From assembly GCA_008501835.1 (NCBI GenBank), contig QQUB01000946.1, forward strand, positions 1-9,474: DNA of 9,474 bases, written 5' to 3'. The position numbers and the translations under genes are program-made. The notes below the pieces were generated by a model. The model was not told the origin of the DNA, did no database searches, and saw nothing but the letters and a program-made list of their open reading frames with translations. This stretch comes from Bacteroidota bacterium. GTDB taxonomy: Bacteria; Bacteroidota; Bacteroidia; Chitinophagales; Saprospiraceae. Positions 1 to 7,070 of the stretch are shown here, in pieces (position 1 is the stretch's first letter; every line of letters begins with the position of its first letter).

Positions 1-998
1 TTAGGATTCTTTGCCAGGGCAATGTTGTAGTATTCCAATGCCTTATCAAAGTACCCCTGACCTTTTTCCTTATCTCCTTCTTCATAAGCCTTTTGGTAAA
101 GATTATCATAAACGTTACCAAGAGTAGAATATAGCGATAGGTTGTCTGGTTCCTTTTCAATGGCCATTTCAAGCTTTGAAATCAGCTCATCAAGGCGATT
201 TTCTTTCAGAAAGTGGTTAATTTCTGTAAACAGTAACCCTACATCATCCGGGAATTTCTGTCTTCCTTCCTCCAGATATTTATAGGCATCTGCAAGGTCA
301 CCATCACTCTTCAGCTTATAAATGGATTCATAAACTGCAGGTTTGTCGGTTCCTTCCTTATACATCTTCATGAAATACTCCAGCGCAACATTATTCTGGC
401 CAGCATTGATAGCTGAAAGTCCTGTAACATAAAGCTGATCCTGGTAAGCGCCTTCATCATCGAGCGTGCTGTCTTCACCCGCTGCTTTAAGCATATCGTG
501 GGCATCAATTACCGTTTTGAAATCTTTTACTGCACTGTCAAAATTCTTGTCCTCATAAGCATACAGCCCCATATTATACAAATTCTGCTGAGTGGCTTGC
601 AAGCCTTCATACACTTTCTTTTTCTCAAATTTTTTCTCAGCGAATTCCATGGCTTTTGCATAAGATTCATATGCCAGGTATCCAGGATCCTGAGTCGTAG
701 GAAGGTCAGCTTCACCACCTGTACCTAACTGGCGGCTGATAGTGATCTGAGAAGCAATCTCATTATAGATTTTACCTCTTGTTTCCCAGGTTTTAAACTG
801 AGTGGATGTTTCAGTGCCAACGGCTGCTTTCTCAATTTCATCAACCGCAACCTGTAGTTTGTCTTTATTGTTGGTCTGATCGAGGAAATATGCCCCGATC
901 GCCTTGCTTGCATTTTTCAAGGCTTTTTTTCCATCCTGAGCCTGAGCAGTACCAAAAACAAAAGCAACTGCTAATAAGGCTAACATAAGTTTTTTCAT
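1..998 (-). CDS. Secreted tetratricopeptide-repeat (TPR) protein, C-terminus beyond the left edge
   Basis: The reading frame is open from an ATG at 998 to the left edge (332 codons, no stop), so the 3' end is missing. Residues 1-20 look like a signal peptide: two lysines after Met, a Leu/Ala/Val/Phe core, and an A-Q-A site before Gln21, so the protein is probably periplasmic or surface-exposed. The mature part is helical, acidic and rich in Lys, Tyr and Ala, with TPR-like helix pairs at about 137-167, 187-215, 235-282 and 288-332. The last reads L-G-N-V-Y-D then A-L-E-Y-Y-N-I-A-L, followed by the N-P that typically ends a TPR. TPRs mediate protein-protein contacts; no catalytic motif is visible and the partner is unknown. 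It lies 102 bases downstream of gyrA on the same strand, with a possible promoter of its own. I recall similar gyrA-TPR pairs in Bacteroidota but cannot verify this here. The TPR and signal-peptide calls are firm; the role is not. Confidence 0.85.
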   Translation of the reverse strand, partial: MKKLMLALLAVAFVFGTAQAQDGKKALKNASKAIGAYFLDQTNNKDKLQVAVDEIEKAAVGTETSTQFKTWETRGKIYNEIASQITISRQLGTGGEADLPTTQDPGYLAYESYAKAMEFAEKKFEKKKVYEGLQATQQNLYNMGLYAYEDKNFDSAVKDFKTVIDAHDMLKAAGEDSTLDDEGAYQDQLYVTGLSAINAGQNNVALEYFMKMYKEGTDKPAVYESIYKLKSDGDLADAYKYLEEGRQKFPDDVGLLFTEINHFLKENRLDELISKLEMAIEKEPDNLSLYSTLGNVYDNLYQKAYEEGDKEKGQGYFDKALEYYNIALAKNP

Positions 999-1076
999 AA
1001 CGTAATAAATTGAGTTTTTTTTCGAATTAAATTAAGCTAAAGCTTCTTTTACTTTCATTGACGCAGAAACCCTGGT

Positions 1077-1084
1077 CAAAACTA
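1077..1084 (-). promoter_or_regulatory. Candidate Bacteroidota -7 element for the TPR gene
   Basis: On the minus strand this reads TAGTTTTG, an exact match to the Bacteroidota -7 consensus TAnnTTTG. It lies in the 102-base gap between gyrA and the TPR gene and would give a leader of about 70 bases. There is no TTTG -33 box at the usual spacing, since the upstream side runs into the end of gyrA. The TPR gene may instead be read through from gyrA. I see no strong terminator in this gap. Confidence 0.3.
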
Positions 1085-1100
1085 TTATCAAAATGTTAAA

Positions 1101-3701
1101 TTATTCTTCAGTAGAATTGTTTTCAGTGTTTTCCTCACCCTCCATTGGCTGAATATCATCCACATCCTCTGTGTGTGGAACAACAGCTACATCAGCAATT
1201 TCATCACTTTCATCTACCCTGATTACGCGTACTCCCTGAGTAGCTCGTCCCATTACCCGCACATCACTCACAGACATTCTGATCATTATACCTGACCTGT
1301 TGGTTATCAACAGATCATTTTCGTCTTTCACCGCCTTAATAGCCACCATGGCACCTGTTTTATCCGTGATCTGCATGGTTTTCACCCCTTTTCCACCTCT
1401 GTTCGTCAACCTGTAGTCATCAAAGTCTGAACGTTTTCCGTTTCCTTTTTCTGACACTACAAATATGGAAACCTCTTTATCTTCCGGATCAATGCAAACC
1501 ATTCCAACAACCGCATCATCCTTTCCCGAAATCCTTATTCCTCTGACACCGGCAGCAGATCTTCCCATAGAACGAATGGCTTCTTCATTAAAACGAATGG
1601 CAAGACCATTTCGTGTACCCATGAAGATTTCATTTTTTCCATTGGTCAATCTCGCCTCCAGTAACTGGTCTTCCTCTCTAATTGTGATAGCAATGATACC
1701 TCCCACTCTTGGTCTGGAGAATGCTCTCAAAGGCGTTTTCTTGACCACTCCTGATTTAGTACCAAACATGATGAAGTTATTATCCAGGAATTCTTCATCT
1801 TTTAAGTCTTTCACAATGATATAAGCCCTTACCTTATCCTCTTTTGGAATAGTAAGTATATTCTGAATGACTCTTCCACTGGACGTTTTGGTTGCCTCAG
1901 GTATATCAAAGACCCTTAACCAATGGCATTTACCAAGTTCTGTGAACAATAACAGGTAATTGTGATTGGTGGCCGTAAACATGTGTTCGATGAAATCTTC
2001 ATCTCTTGTTTTTGACCCTCTTGATCCCCTTCCACCTCTGTTCTGGGTTTTATACTCTGAAGTAGGAGTACGTTTGATATACCCCAGATGGGAAATGGTA
2101 ACCACTACTTCTTCATCCTTAATGAGGTCTTCCATGGAAATATCACCACCGGCAAAATTGATTTCTGTACGGCGTTCGTCTCCATATTTTTCTTTTACTT
2201 CTGCGAGCTCATCCTTGATGATACCACGCTGCATTTCTTCACTTTCCAGAATGGCACGAAGATGATTGATCTTTTTCAGTAATTCCTCATATTCCGCACG
2301 GATGCTATCTCTTTCAAGACCAGTTAACTTTTGTAGTCTCAGTTCAAGAATAGCTTTGGCTTGTTCTTCGGAAAGCACATTTCCTTCTTCCACTACGAGT
2401 TCATCTGTCTGACTGTTTTCAACAATGGTTTTGAACTTATCCCAAAAGGCATCCAGGTCGTCGATGAACGCTCCTTTCATCAGACCTTCTTTGGCTTCTG
2501 CAGGAGTAGGAGAATTTCTGATAAGGGAAATAACCGCATCCAGATAATCCAGTGCAATCAGTAGTCCTACAAGTATATGAGCTCGACTTAAAGCTTTTTT
2601 CAGATCATACTGCGTACGCCTTACAATAACCTCTATGCGGAATTTGATGAACTCCTCTATAATGTCCTTGAGGTTGAGCAAAATTGGTCTGCCATTTACA
2701 AGGGCAACATTATTAATTCCATAGGAATTTTGGAGAGCTGTATACTTGAATAATTTACTCAACACCACAGAAGCCATGGCGTCTCGTTTGACTTCTATTA
2801 CAATCCGCAGACCATTTCTATCAGATTCATCACGTAAATCGCTAATCCCCTCAATTTTCTGTTCGTTTACCAGCTCGGCAATTTTGGCCACCAAATTGGC
2901 CTTATTAACCTGGTATGGGATTTCACTGACAATGATCCTTTCCCGGCCATTGTCTTCCTGAATATCTGTTTTCGCCCGCAGAATAACACGTCCACGACCT
3001 GTCTCAAACCCCTCTTTTACACCTTCATAGCCATAAATAATTCCTCCGGTAGGAAAATCAGGAGCTTTGATATACTGAATCAACTCCTCAATGGTGATTT
3101 CCGGATTATCCACTGTCGCGGTAACTCCGTCAATAACCTCAGAAAGATTATGTGGCAGCATATTAGTTGCCATACCCACAGCAATACCTGAAGCTCCATT
3201 GATGAGCAAATTAGGCAATCGGGCAGGAAGAACGGAAGGTTCTGTAAGCGAATCGTCGAAGTTTAAGGTAAAATCAACAGTATCTTTATTAATATCAGCA
3301 AGCATTTCCTCGCTGATCCGTTGCAGTCTTGCCTCAGTATAACGCATGGCAGCCGGACTGTCACCGTCCATTGACCCAAAGTTACCCTGACCATCTACCA
3401 GGGGATATCTTAAAGACCAATCCTGAGCCATCCTCACCATGGTGTCATAAACGGAAGAGTCTCCATGCGGGTGGTATTTACCAAGCACCTCACCCACAAT
3501 ACGTGCAGACTTCTTGTGGGATTTATTGTAAGTCAGTCCCAATTCTGACATTCCGTACAAAACACGGCGATGTACAGGCTTTAATCCATCCCTTACATCA
3601 GGCAACGCTCTTGAAACAATAACCGACATAGAATAATCTATGTAGGCTGACTTCATCTGATCCTCGATATTAACCGGTATAATTCTTTGACTTGGAGGCA
3701 T
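1101..3701 (-). CDS. gyrA: DNA gyrase subunit A
   Basis: This is the breakage-reunion subunit of the A2B2 type II topoisomerase, which introduces negative supercoils using ATP hydrolysed by GyrB. At 866 residues it is full length. The start is fixed by an in-frame TAA directly before the ATG. The winged-helix/tower core fills about residues 8-500. The catalytic tyrosine is Tyr121 in A-A-M-R-Y-T-E-A-R-L. The quinolone-contact region H-P-H-G-D-S-S-V-Y-D has Ser82 and Asp86, equivalent to E. coli Ser83 and Asp87, so it looks wild-type there. The C-terminal beta-pinwheel (about 515-840) carries a GyrA box, Q-N-R-G-G-R-G, at 553-559, which identifies GyrA rather than ParC. The tail (about 845-866) is strongly acidic. 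gyrB is not in the window, as is common in Bacteroidota. A TPR gene follows on the same strand. The identification is essentially certain. Confidence 0.98.
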   Translation of the reverse strand: MPPSQRIIPVNIEDQMKSAYIDYSMSVIVSRALPDVRDGLKPVHRRVLYGMSELGLTYNKSHKKSARIVGEVLGKYHPHGDSSVYDTMVRMAQDWSLRYPLVDGQGNFGSMDGDSPAAMRYTEARLQRISEEMLADINKDTVDFTLNFDDSLTEPSVLPARLPNLLINGASGIAVGMATNMLPHNLSEVIDGVTATVDNPEITIEELIQYIKAPDFPTGGIIYGYEGVKEGFETGRGRVILRAKTDIQEDNGRERIIVSEIPYQVNKANLVAKIAELVNEQKIEGISDLRDESDRNGLRIVIEVKRDAMASVVLSKLFKYTALQNSYGINNVALVNGRPILLNLKDIIEEFIKFRIEVIVRRTQYDLKKALSRAHILVGLLIALDYLDAVISLIRNSPTPAEAKEGLMKGAFIDDLDAFWDKFKTIVENSQTDELVVEEGNVLSEEQAKAILELRLQKLTGLERDSIRAEYEELLKKINHLRAILESEEMQRGIIKDELAEVKEKYGDERRTEINFAGGDISMEDLIKDEEVVVTISHLGYIKRTPTSEYKTQNRGGRGSRGSKTRDEDFIEHMFTATNHNYLLLFTELGKCHWLRVFDIPEATKTSSGRVIQNILTIPKEDKVRAYIIVKDLKDEEFLDNNFIMFGTKSGVVKKTPLRAFSRPRVGGIIAITIREEDQLLEARLTNGKNEIFMGTRNGLAIRFNEEAIRSMGRSAAGVRGIRISGKDDAVVGMVCIDPEDKEVSIFVVSEKGNGKRSDFDDYRLTNRGGKGVKTMQITDKTGAMVAIKAVKDENDLLITNRSGIMIRMSVSDVRVMGRATQGVRVIRVDESDEIADVAVVPHTEDVDDIQPMEGEENTENNSTEE

Positions 3702-3742
3702 TTATGGTATAAAATTTTATTTTTAAGTTTATCAGGTTCATC

Positions 3743-3758
3743 CCCCTTTATTCAGGGG
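3743..3758 (-). other. Small hairpin in the gyrA leader
   Basis: The plus strand reads CCCCT-TTATTC-AGGGG: a perfect 5-bp GC-rich stem with a 6-base loop, 42 bases upstream of the gyrA start and about 15 bases downstream of the candidate -7 element. It would lie near the 5' end of the gyrA mRNA and might stabilise it. A stem this short can arise by chance. Confidence 0.25.
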
Positions 3759-3772
3759 TAAACAAAGACATG

Positions 3773-3780
3773 CAAAGATA
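3773..3780 (-). promoter_or_regulatory. Candidate Bacteroidota -7 element for gyrA
   Basis: On the minus strand this reads TATCTTTG, an exact match to TAnnTTTG, in the 207-base gap between the ABC operon and gyrA. It predicts a gyrA leader of about 65 bases. The nearest upstream TTTG is at 3812-3809, a 28-base spacer that is longer than usual, so the -33 half is unconvincing. No other TAnnTTTG occurs in this gap on the minus strand. Supercoiling control of gyrA is known in other bacteria, but nothing here shows it directly. Confidence 0.35.
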
Positions 3781-3838
3781 AGAAAAAGCAAGTGCTTTTC
3801 CTGAAAATCAAAGGCTTTTTTAAGGTGGTAGTTAAGGT

Positions 3839-3864
3839 CAAAAAAAGAAGGTGTTCTATCACCT
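3839..3864 (-). terminator. Intrinsic terminator of the ABC transporter operon
   Basis: Read on the minus strand: AGGTG, loop ATAGAA, CACCT, then TC and a run of seven T. The 5-bp stem is perfect but short, and the T-tract is strong. It lies about 45 bases after the ATPase stop codon and upstream of the candidate gyrA promoter, so it would separate the operon from gyrA. The rest of the 3702-3908 gap is AT-rich with no open frame I would call a gene. Confidence 0.55.
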
Positions 3865-3908
3865 GAAAGGTAATAAAAAAATGCAGATTTTTAAAACAAA
3901 TAAAGTGA

Positions 3909-4712
3909 TTATCCCAATTTGGAAACCTCCACCATTTTATCCTCTACCAATTGAACCAACTCTACAAAATGCGGGTCACGTTTTGTCTCCCTGGTGCGAT
4001 GGAAAGGCAGGTCCACATGGATATGTTCAACGAAATGGGACGGTGCAGATTTCATAATATAAATATCATCTCCCAAATAAACAGCCTCAGAAATGTCGTG
4101 TGTCACAAAAATGACTGTCGGGTGGAACTTCAGCCAGATATCTGCCAGTAAATCCTGCATTTGTAAACGGGTATTTACATCCAGGGCTCCAAAAGGCTCA
4201 TCCATCAACAAGATCTCAGGATTCGCTAAAAGGCTCCTGGCTATGGCCACCCGTTGTAATTGTCCTCCGGAAAGTGTTGGATACTGAGCGAACTTATGCT
4301 CATGCCCTGCCAAACCAACCATCTCAATAATCTCCATGGCTTTTTCCCGCCGTTCCTTTTCATTTATTCCTTTATACAATAGAGACAGACTAACATTATC
4401 CAGAACGGACATCCAGGGCAGGGAGGAATATTGCTGGAAGACCATCCCTACCCTTTTGCTGTTATTAATGGGTTCATCGTGGATAAGCACATCCCCGGCT
4501 GTAGGTTGTTGCAACCCGGCGATGTACCTTAGAAGCGTGGACTTACCGCAGCCGGACATGCCTAAAATGACCACAAACTGTCCCTGTGCGGGTTTGTCTT
4601 CAACTATAAAATCAAGATCTTTTATGATGTAAGATTTGCCTCCGTCATAACTTTGGCTCACCTTTTTCAATTCGATGATATTCGCCTTTTCTGTATCGTT
4701 GAATATACTCAT
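3909..4712 (-). CDS. ABC transporter ATP-binding protein, nitrate/sulfonate/taurine (NrtD/SsuB/TauB) type
   Basis: This is the cytoplasmic ATPase that powers the importer formed with the permease encoded just upstream. Its 267 residues match the family size. All nucleotide-binding motifs are intact: Walker A G-M-S-G-C-G-K-S-T at 51-59, Q-loop V-F-Q-Q at 91-94, signature L-S-G-G-Q at 147-151, Walker B I-L-L-M-D-E-P at 167-173 with Glu172 as catalytic base, D-loop A-L-D at 176-178, and switch His205 in V-T-H-D. The S-S-L-P-W-M-S-V-L-D-N-V stretch after the Q-loop and D-I-S-E-A-V after the H-loop are typical of the SsuB/TauB/NrtD branch. The ATG at 4712 is 29 bases after the permease stop, so the two genes are co-transcribed. 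Substrate cannot be read from the ATPase; a small anion, sulfonate or thiamine-precursor-like solute would fit the branch. Type is confident, substrate unknown. Confidence 0.93.
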   Translation of the reverse strand: MSIFNDTEKANIIELKKVSQSYDGGKSYIIKDLDFIVEDKPAQGQFVVILGMSGCGKSTLLRYIAGLQQPTAGDVLIHDEPINNSKRVGMVFQQYSSLPWMSVLDNVSLSLLYKGINEKERREKAMEIIEMVGLAGHEHKFAQYPTLSGGQLQRVAIARSLLANPEILLMDEPFGALDVNTRLQMQDLLADIWLKFHPTVIFVTHDISEAVYLGDDIYIMKSAPSHFVEHIHVDLPFHRTRETKRDPHFVELVQLVEDKMVEVSKLG

Positions 4713-4741
4713 AATTATTTTTGGATATCCGGTTGGGAAAT

Positions 4742-5869
4742 TTATTTGGCAGGCTCGGCCTTTTCAGCTTTAAACCTCCAGATTCGAAACTCTCCGTATA
4801 AGATAATAACCACCGCAGTAATGAAAACAATGATCACTGCACTATTCAAAAAAGCAGGTAGGTTGGTTACAAACATTGGAACCAACACCGCCGCTGAAAA
4901 CAGTGCCAGCAGTAAATAAATACCTATGTGGGTTTCCTTGGCACCTGCCAAGGCCTTTTTATAATATTTATGGGTGAACAATCTGCGGTCCAGATAAATA
5001 AATAACCTGTCCTGTAGGAAACCGATTATGATGATTACAATGAGTATCCCGAAAACCTTGTCAATTTGCCCCTGCCGGCCTTTCAGGTATATCAGGCCTC
5101 CAACACCCAATTGCCGGTTGATAAGTTCAGCAATGATGATGTAGGTCCAGGAAATAGCCGTCAACACCCTGATGTCATCCATCAAAACCGAAAATACGGA
5201 AGGAAGATAAACAGTTTTGATCGTTTGCCAATTCGTCGCACCAAGGGTGAAAACCGTTTTGAGATAAACATCCTTTACCTCATCAATTCGCTGAACCACT
5301 ACAGGAAGTAAAAAAACAATAATACCAAATGCCAGGAATGCGACTTTCATCTGATCTTCAATGCCAAACCAGATGATAAAAAGGCCCGTTAATGCCGTTA
5401 AGGGCAGAAATCTCATCGCATCCACCTGTTTACTGAATAACCCCCGAAACAATGGCACCAATCCAATGACAAAACCGAGGGGAACAGAAATAAAAATGGC
5501 CCAGAAATAACCTTTCAGGTTTAACCATATGGAATGCAGGGCATTGTCCATCAGTTGATCTTCAGTAACCAGTTCCGGATAGGATTGTACGACTTTTGCG
5601 GGAGTAGGCAACAGCGGGTAAACCTTCTCAAATTCCGTTGCATTGGCAATGCGAATGGAGTCTTCCCTAAAAAGAGAATCACGGTCAATCTGGACTCCGG
5701 TAGTATCAAATGCCGATGGCGGACGGGTTTCATAGTCCACAATGGGCCGTTGCTCAGACAGGCTTTCAGCAAGTATCCACCAGATTAAAATGAGCACGAT
5801 AAACCCCAATACACCAAGGATAATGTTCTGTTGTTTATTCAGTTTTCCACGCAATTGGAATAATGACAT
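4742..5869 (-). CDS. ABC transporter permease, NrtB/SsuC/TauC type, with two extra C-terminal membrane segments
   Basis: This is the inner-membrane channel subunit paired with the ATPase downstream. I chose the ATG at 5869 (375 residues); the frame also opens at a TTG at 5896 (384 residues), and an in-frame TAG just upstream of that limits it. In 384-residue numbering, a first helix lies at about 25-43. A polar loop of about 80 residues follows (44-125). The BPD_transp_1 core then spans about 126-305, with hydrophobic stretches near 128-150, 165-178, 186-201, 245-258 and 283-298. The EAA-like coupling loop (about 212-232) has L-G-A-T-N-W and ends in Y-L-P. After a basic linker (H-K-Y-Y-K-K, 309-314), two further helices appear at about 325-345 and 350-368. 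Family members are usually about 250-280 residues, so the long loop and the C-terminal pair are unusual. No substrate-binding protein gene is adjacent. Family assignment is strong, solute unknown. Confidence 0.9.
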   Translation of the reverse strand: MSLFQLRGKLNKQQNIILGVLGFIVLILIWWILAESLSEQRPIVDYETRPPSAFDTTGVQIDRDSLFREDSIRIANATEFEKVYPLLPTPAKVVQSYPELVTEDQLMDNALHSIWLNLKGYFWAIFISVPLGFVIGLVPLFRGLFSKQVDAMRFLPLTALTGLFIIWFGIEDQMKVAFLAFGIIVFLLPVVVQRIDEVKDVYLKTVFTLGATNWQTIKTVYLPSVFSVLMDDIRVLTAISWTYIIIAELINRQLGVGGLIYLKGRQGQIDKVFGILIVIIIIGFLQDRLFIYLDRRLFTHKYYKKALAGAKETHIGIYLLLALFSAAVLVPMFVTNLPAFLNSAVIIVFITAVVIILYGEFRIWRFKAEKAEPAK

Positions 5870-6008
5870 TTCTTTGAATGGTTTATTCTTCGGCAAGATA
5901 AAGATTCCAAGGGCTTCTGAAAACTAATTTCCCTATTTTTTCTTTTTTACCAACTTGATTATGCAGTTTTGTGATTACGTCCAGACAAATCAATTTGCCA
6001 AACGATTC
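5870..6008. promoter_or_regulatory. Divergent start region between the ABC operon and the methyltransferase
   Basis: The two genes diverge here. The gap is 139 bases with the ATG starts chosen (5869 minus, 6009 plus) and only 58 bases if both outermost TTG codons (5896 minus, 5955 plus) are used. On the minus strand, TAGTTTTC at 5926-5919 matches TAnnTTTG at all but the last fixed base and could serve the ABC operon. On the plus strand, CAGTTTTG at 5964-5971 has one mismatch and would fit a methyltransferase start at 6009. Neither has a well-placed -33 TTTG. A T-rich stretch lies at about 5935-5948. No operator-like palindrome stands out. Confidence 0.35.
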
Positions 6009-6845
6009 ATGAAGTTATTCTCCTTTTATATTTCCTTTTTTCGGCGATGGCTCAGGTATTACCTCAGAGCCGGGACCTGGCATGATGTTCACTCTCCTTT
6101 TGTCAGCCGATTAATGGAAGAAGTAGTTGAAAACCGCAGGGTTTATTATACTTACTTTATTATCGAAAAACTACGTGAGAAACTCCTCAACAATCCATCC
6201 AAAATCACCATAACAGATCATGGAGCGGGATCCAAAATTACCGATGCTTCCCAAAGGAGAATAAGTGATCTTGCCAAAAACTCTGCTATTGCTGCCCACC
6301 AGGGCAAGCAACTATTCAACCTGGTAAGAATGACCAAACCCAAAACCATGCTCGAATTCGGAACCTCGTTGGGCATTTCAGCACTATACCAGGCAGGGGC
6401 AGCACCTTTGGCACGATTCATAACCATGGAAGGTTGCCCTAATACCGCAAGAGTTGCGTCCAATAATTTAAAAAACCTGGGTATGAACAATATCGAGGTA
6501 ATGCAGGGCCCATTTAGGGACAACCTCCCCAAAGCTTTGAATTCACTGCAAAAAGTAGACTTCATTTTCCTCGACGGTGATCACCAGGAAGGAGCCACCA
6601 TGTCCTACTTCGAACAATGTTTGCCTTATTTACATGACGACAGTGTTTTTGTAATTGCGGATATTTATTGGTCTGCTTCAATGGCAAAAGTATGGCAATC
6701 CCTTAAATCACATCCACAGGTAACTCTATCCATTGACCTTTTCCATTTTGGCATTTTATTTTTTAGAAGCGAAAACAGGGTAAAGCAGGATTTCACCCTG
6801 ATTAAATACAAGCTTAAACCGTGGCGGTTGGGCTTTTTTCAATAG
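6009..6845 (+). CDS. Class I SAM-dependent (O-)methyltransferase, Bacteroidota 'HSPF' family
   Basis: This is probably a cytoplasmic enzyme that moves a methyl group from S-adenosylmethionine to a small acceptor. It has 278 residues from the ATG at 6009. The frame also opens at ATG 5961 and TTG 5955, but family members usually start some 20-30 residues before the H-S-P-F motif, which favours 6009. In 6009 numbering, a basic/aromatic N-terminal helix precedes H-D-V-H-S-P-F-V at 25-32. The SAM-binding motif I, M-L-E-F-G-T-S-L-G, is at 114-122. An acidic ribose-contact position follows in I-T-M-E-G (138-142). The catechol-methyltransferase-like L-D-G-D-H is at 188-192, and V-I-A-D-I-Y-W-S at 215-222 precedes the C-terminal strands I-D-L-F-H-F-G-I-L-F-F. 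The fold resembles O-methyltransferases of the Methyltransf_24 kind; the acceptor is unknown. It is monocistronic, divergent from the ABC operon, with a terminator at its own 3' end. Confidence 0.88.
   Translation: MKLFSFYISFFRRWLRYYLRAGTWHDVHSPFVSRLMEEVVENRRVYYTYFIIEKLREKLLNNPSKITITDHGAGSKITDASQRRISDLAKNSAIAAHQGKQLFNLVRMTKPKTMLEFGTSLGISALYQAGAAPLARFITMEGCPNTARVASNNLKNLGMNNIEVMQGPFRDNLPKALNSLQKVDFIFLDGDHQEGATMSYFEQCLPYLHDDSVFVIADIYWSASMAKVWQSLKSHPQVTLSIDLFHFGILFFRSENRVKQDFTLIKYKLKPWRLGFFQ
6810..6839 (+). terminator. Intrinsic terminator overlapping the 3' end of the methyltransferase gene
   Basis: AACCG (6817-6821), loop TGG, CGGTT (6825-6829) is a perfect 5-bp stem. An outer AAGC/GCTT pairing (6810-6813 with 6832-6835) extends it across a small internal loop. 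It runs into six T at 6834-6839, just before the TAG at 6843-6845, so the terminator appears to lie inside the last codons. Confidence 0.5.
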
Positions 6846-6889
6846 CTTTTTCTAATTGCATTTCGTTGGTTCGAAATTTGCCATTTCAT

Positions 6890-6919
6890 TTTGAAAATTG
6901 GTTGTTAAGTTTTAATTTG
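6890..6919 (+). promoter_or_regulatory. Candidate ppk1 promoter (-33 TTTG, -7 TTAATTTG)
   Basis: TTTG at 6890-6893 and TTAATTTG at 6912-6919 are 18 bases apart, which fits the usual Bacteroidota spacing. The -7 box has one mismatch to TAnnTTTG. Transcription would begin near 6926, giving a ppk1 leader of about 145 bases. The position between the methyltransferase terminator and the leader hairpin is coherent. Similar AT-rich matches can occur by chance. Confidence 0.35.
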
Positions 6920-6955
6920 GCAACAGTATAAAAGACACCCAATTTCCAGTCCTTA

Positions 6956-6995
6956 GAAAGACCGACTGCTTTCCTTCAGCCTTGTCGGGCTTTTG
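6956..6995 (+). other. ppk1 leader hairpin with alternative folds, terminator- or attenuator-like
   Basis: Fold A pairs CCGAC (6962-6966) with GTCGG (6984-6988), and past one A-G mismatch pairs AAAG (6957-6960) with CTTT (6990-6993). A 17-base loop is enclosed and a short T-run follows at 6991-6994. Fold B pairs GAAAG (6956-6960) with CTTTC (6969-6973). The two share 6956-6960 and cannot form together. It lies 76 bases before the ppk1 ATG. It may be a second terminator for the methyltransferase gene or a regulatory leader. Apart from this and the candidate promoter, the 6846-7070 gap is AT-rich and without a gene. Confidence 0.35.
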
Positions 6996-7070
6996 TTTCT
7001 GTTTACATGTTTGCTCTTTTGGGTCCTCAAAAACCACAATATTTTTATTTCACTGAATAGAAAATATATT

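Noticed and set aside
1034..1045. AAGC-TAAA-GCTT mini-palindrome before the TPR gene
   Set aside because: It is four base pairs in AT-rich sequence, well within chance expectation.
1058..1079. TTGAC...GTCAA inverted repeat in the gyrA-TPR gap
   Set aside because: The stem has only 5 pairs with a 12-base loop and no T-run follows on either strand, so it is not a credible terminator or operator.
1465..3622. Several open frames on the plus strand opposite gyrA, up to 119 codons
   Set aside because: They mirror the gyrA codons, have no recognisable domain or promoter, and are expected by chance opposite a long conserved gene.
3851..4057. Plus-strand open frame of 68 codons beginning in the gap between gyrA and the ATPase gene
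   Set aside because: It runs antisense into the ATPase gene, its start lies inside the terminator hairpin, and the peptide has no recognisable pattern.
6872..6890. GAAAT-TTGCC-ATTTC hairpin downstream of the methyltransferase gene
   Set aside because: It is an AT-rich 5-bp stem with no following T-run; the hairpin at 6810-6839 is a better terminator.
6993..7070. In-frame TTG-initiated extension of ppk1 encoding a hydrophobic stretch of 26 residues
   Set aside because: The PPK1 family starts close to the ATG at 7071, and the extension overlaps the T-rich leader, which naturally yields Phe and Leu codons. It is more likely untranslated than a membrane anchor.
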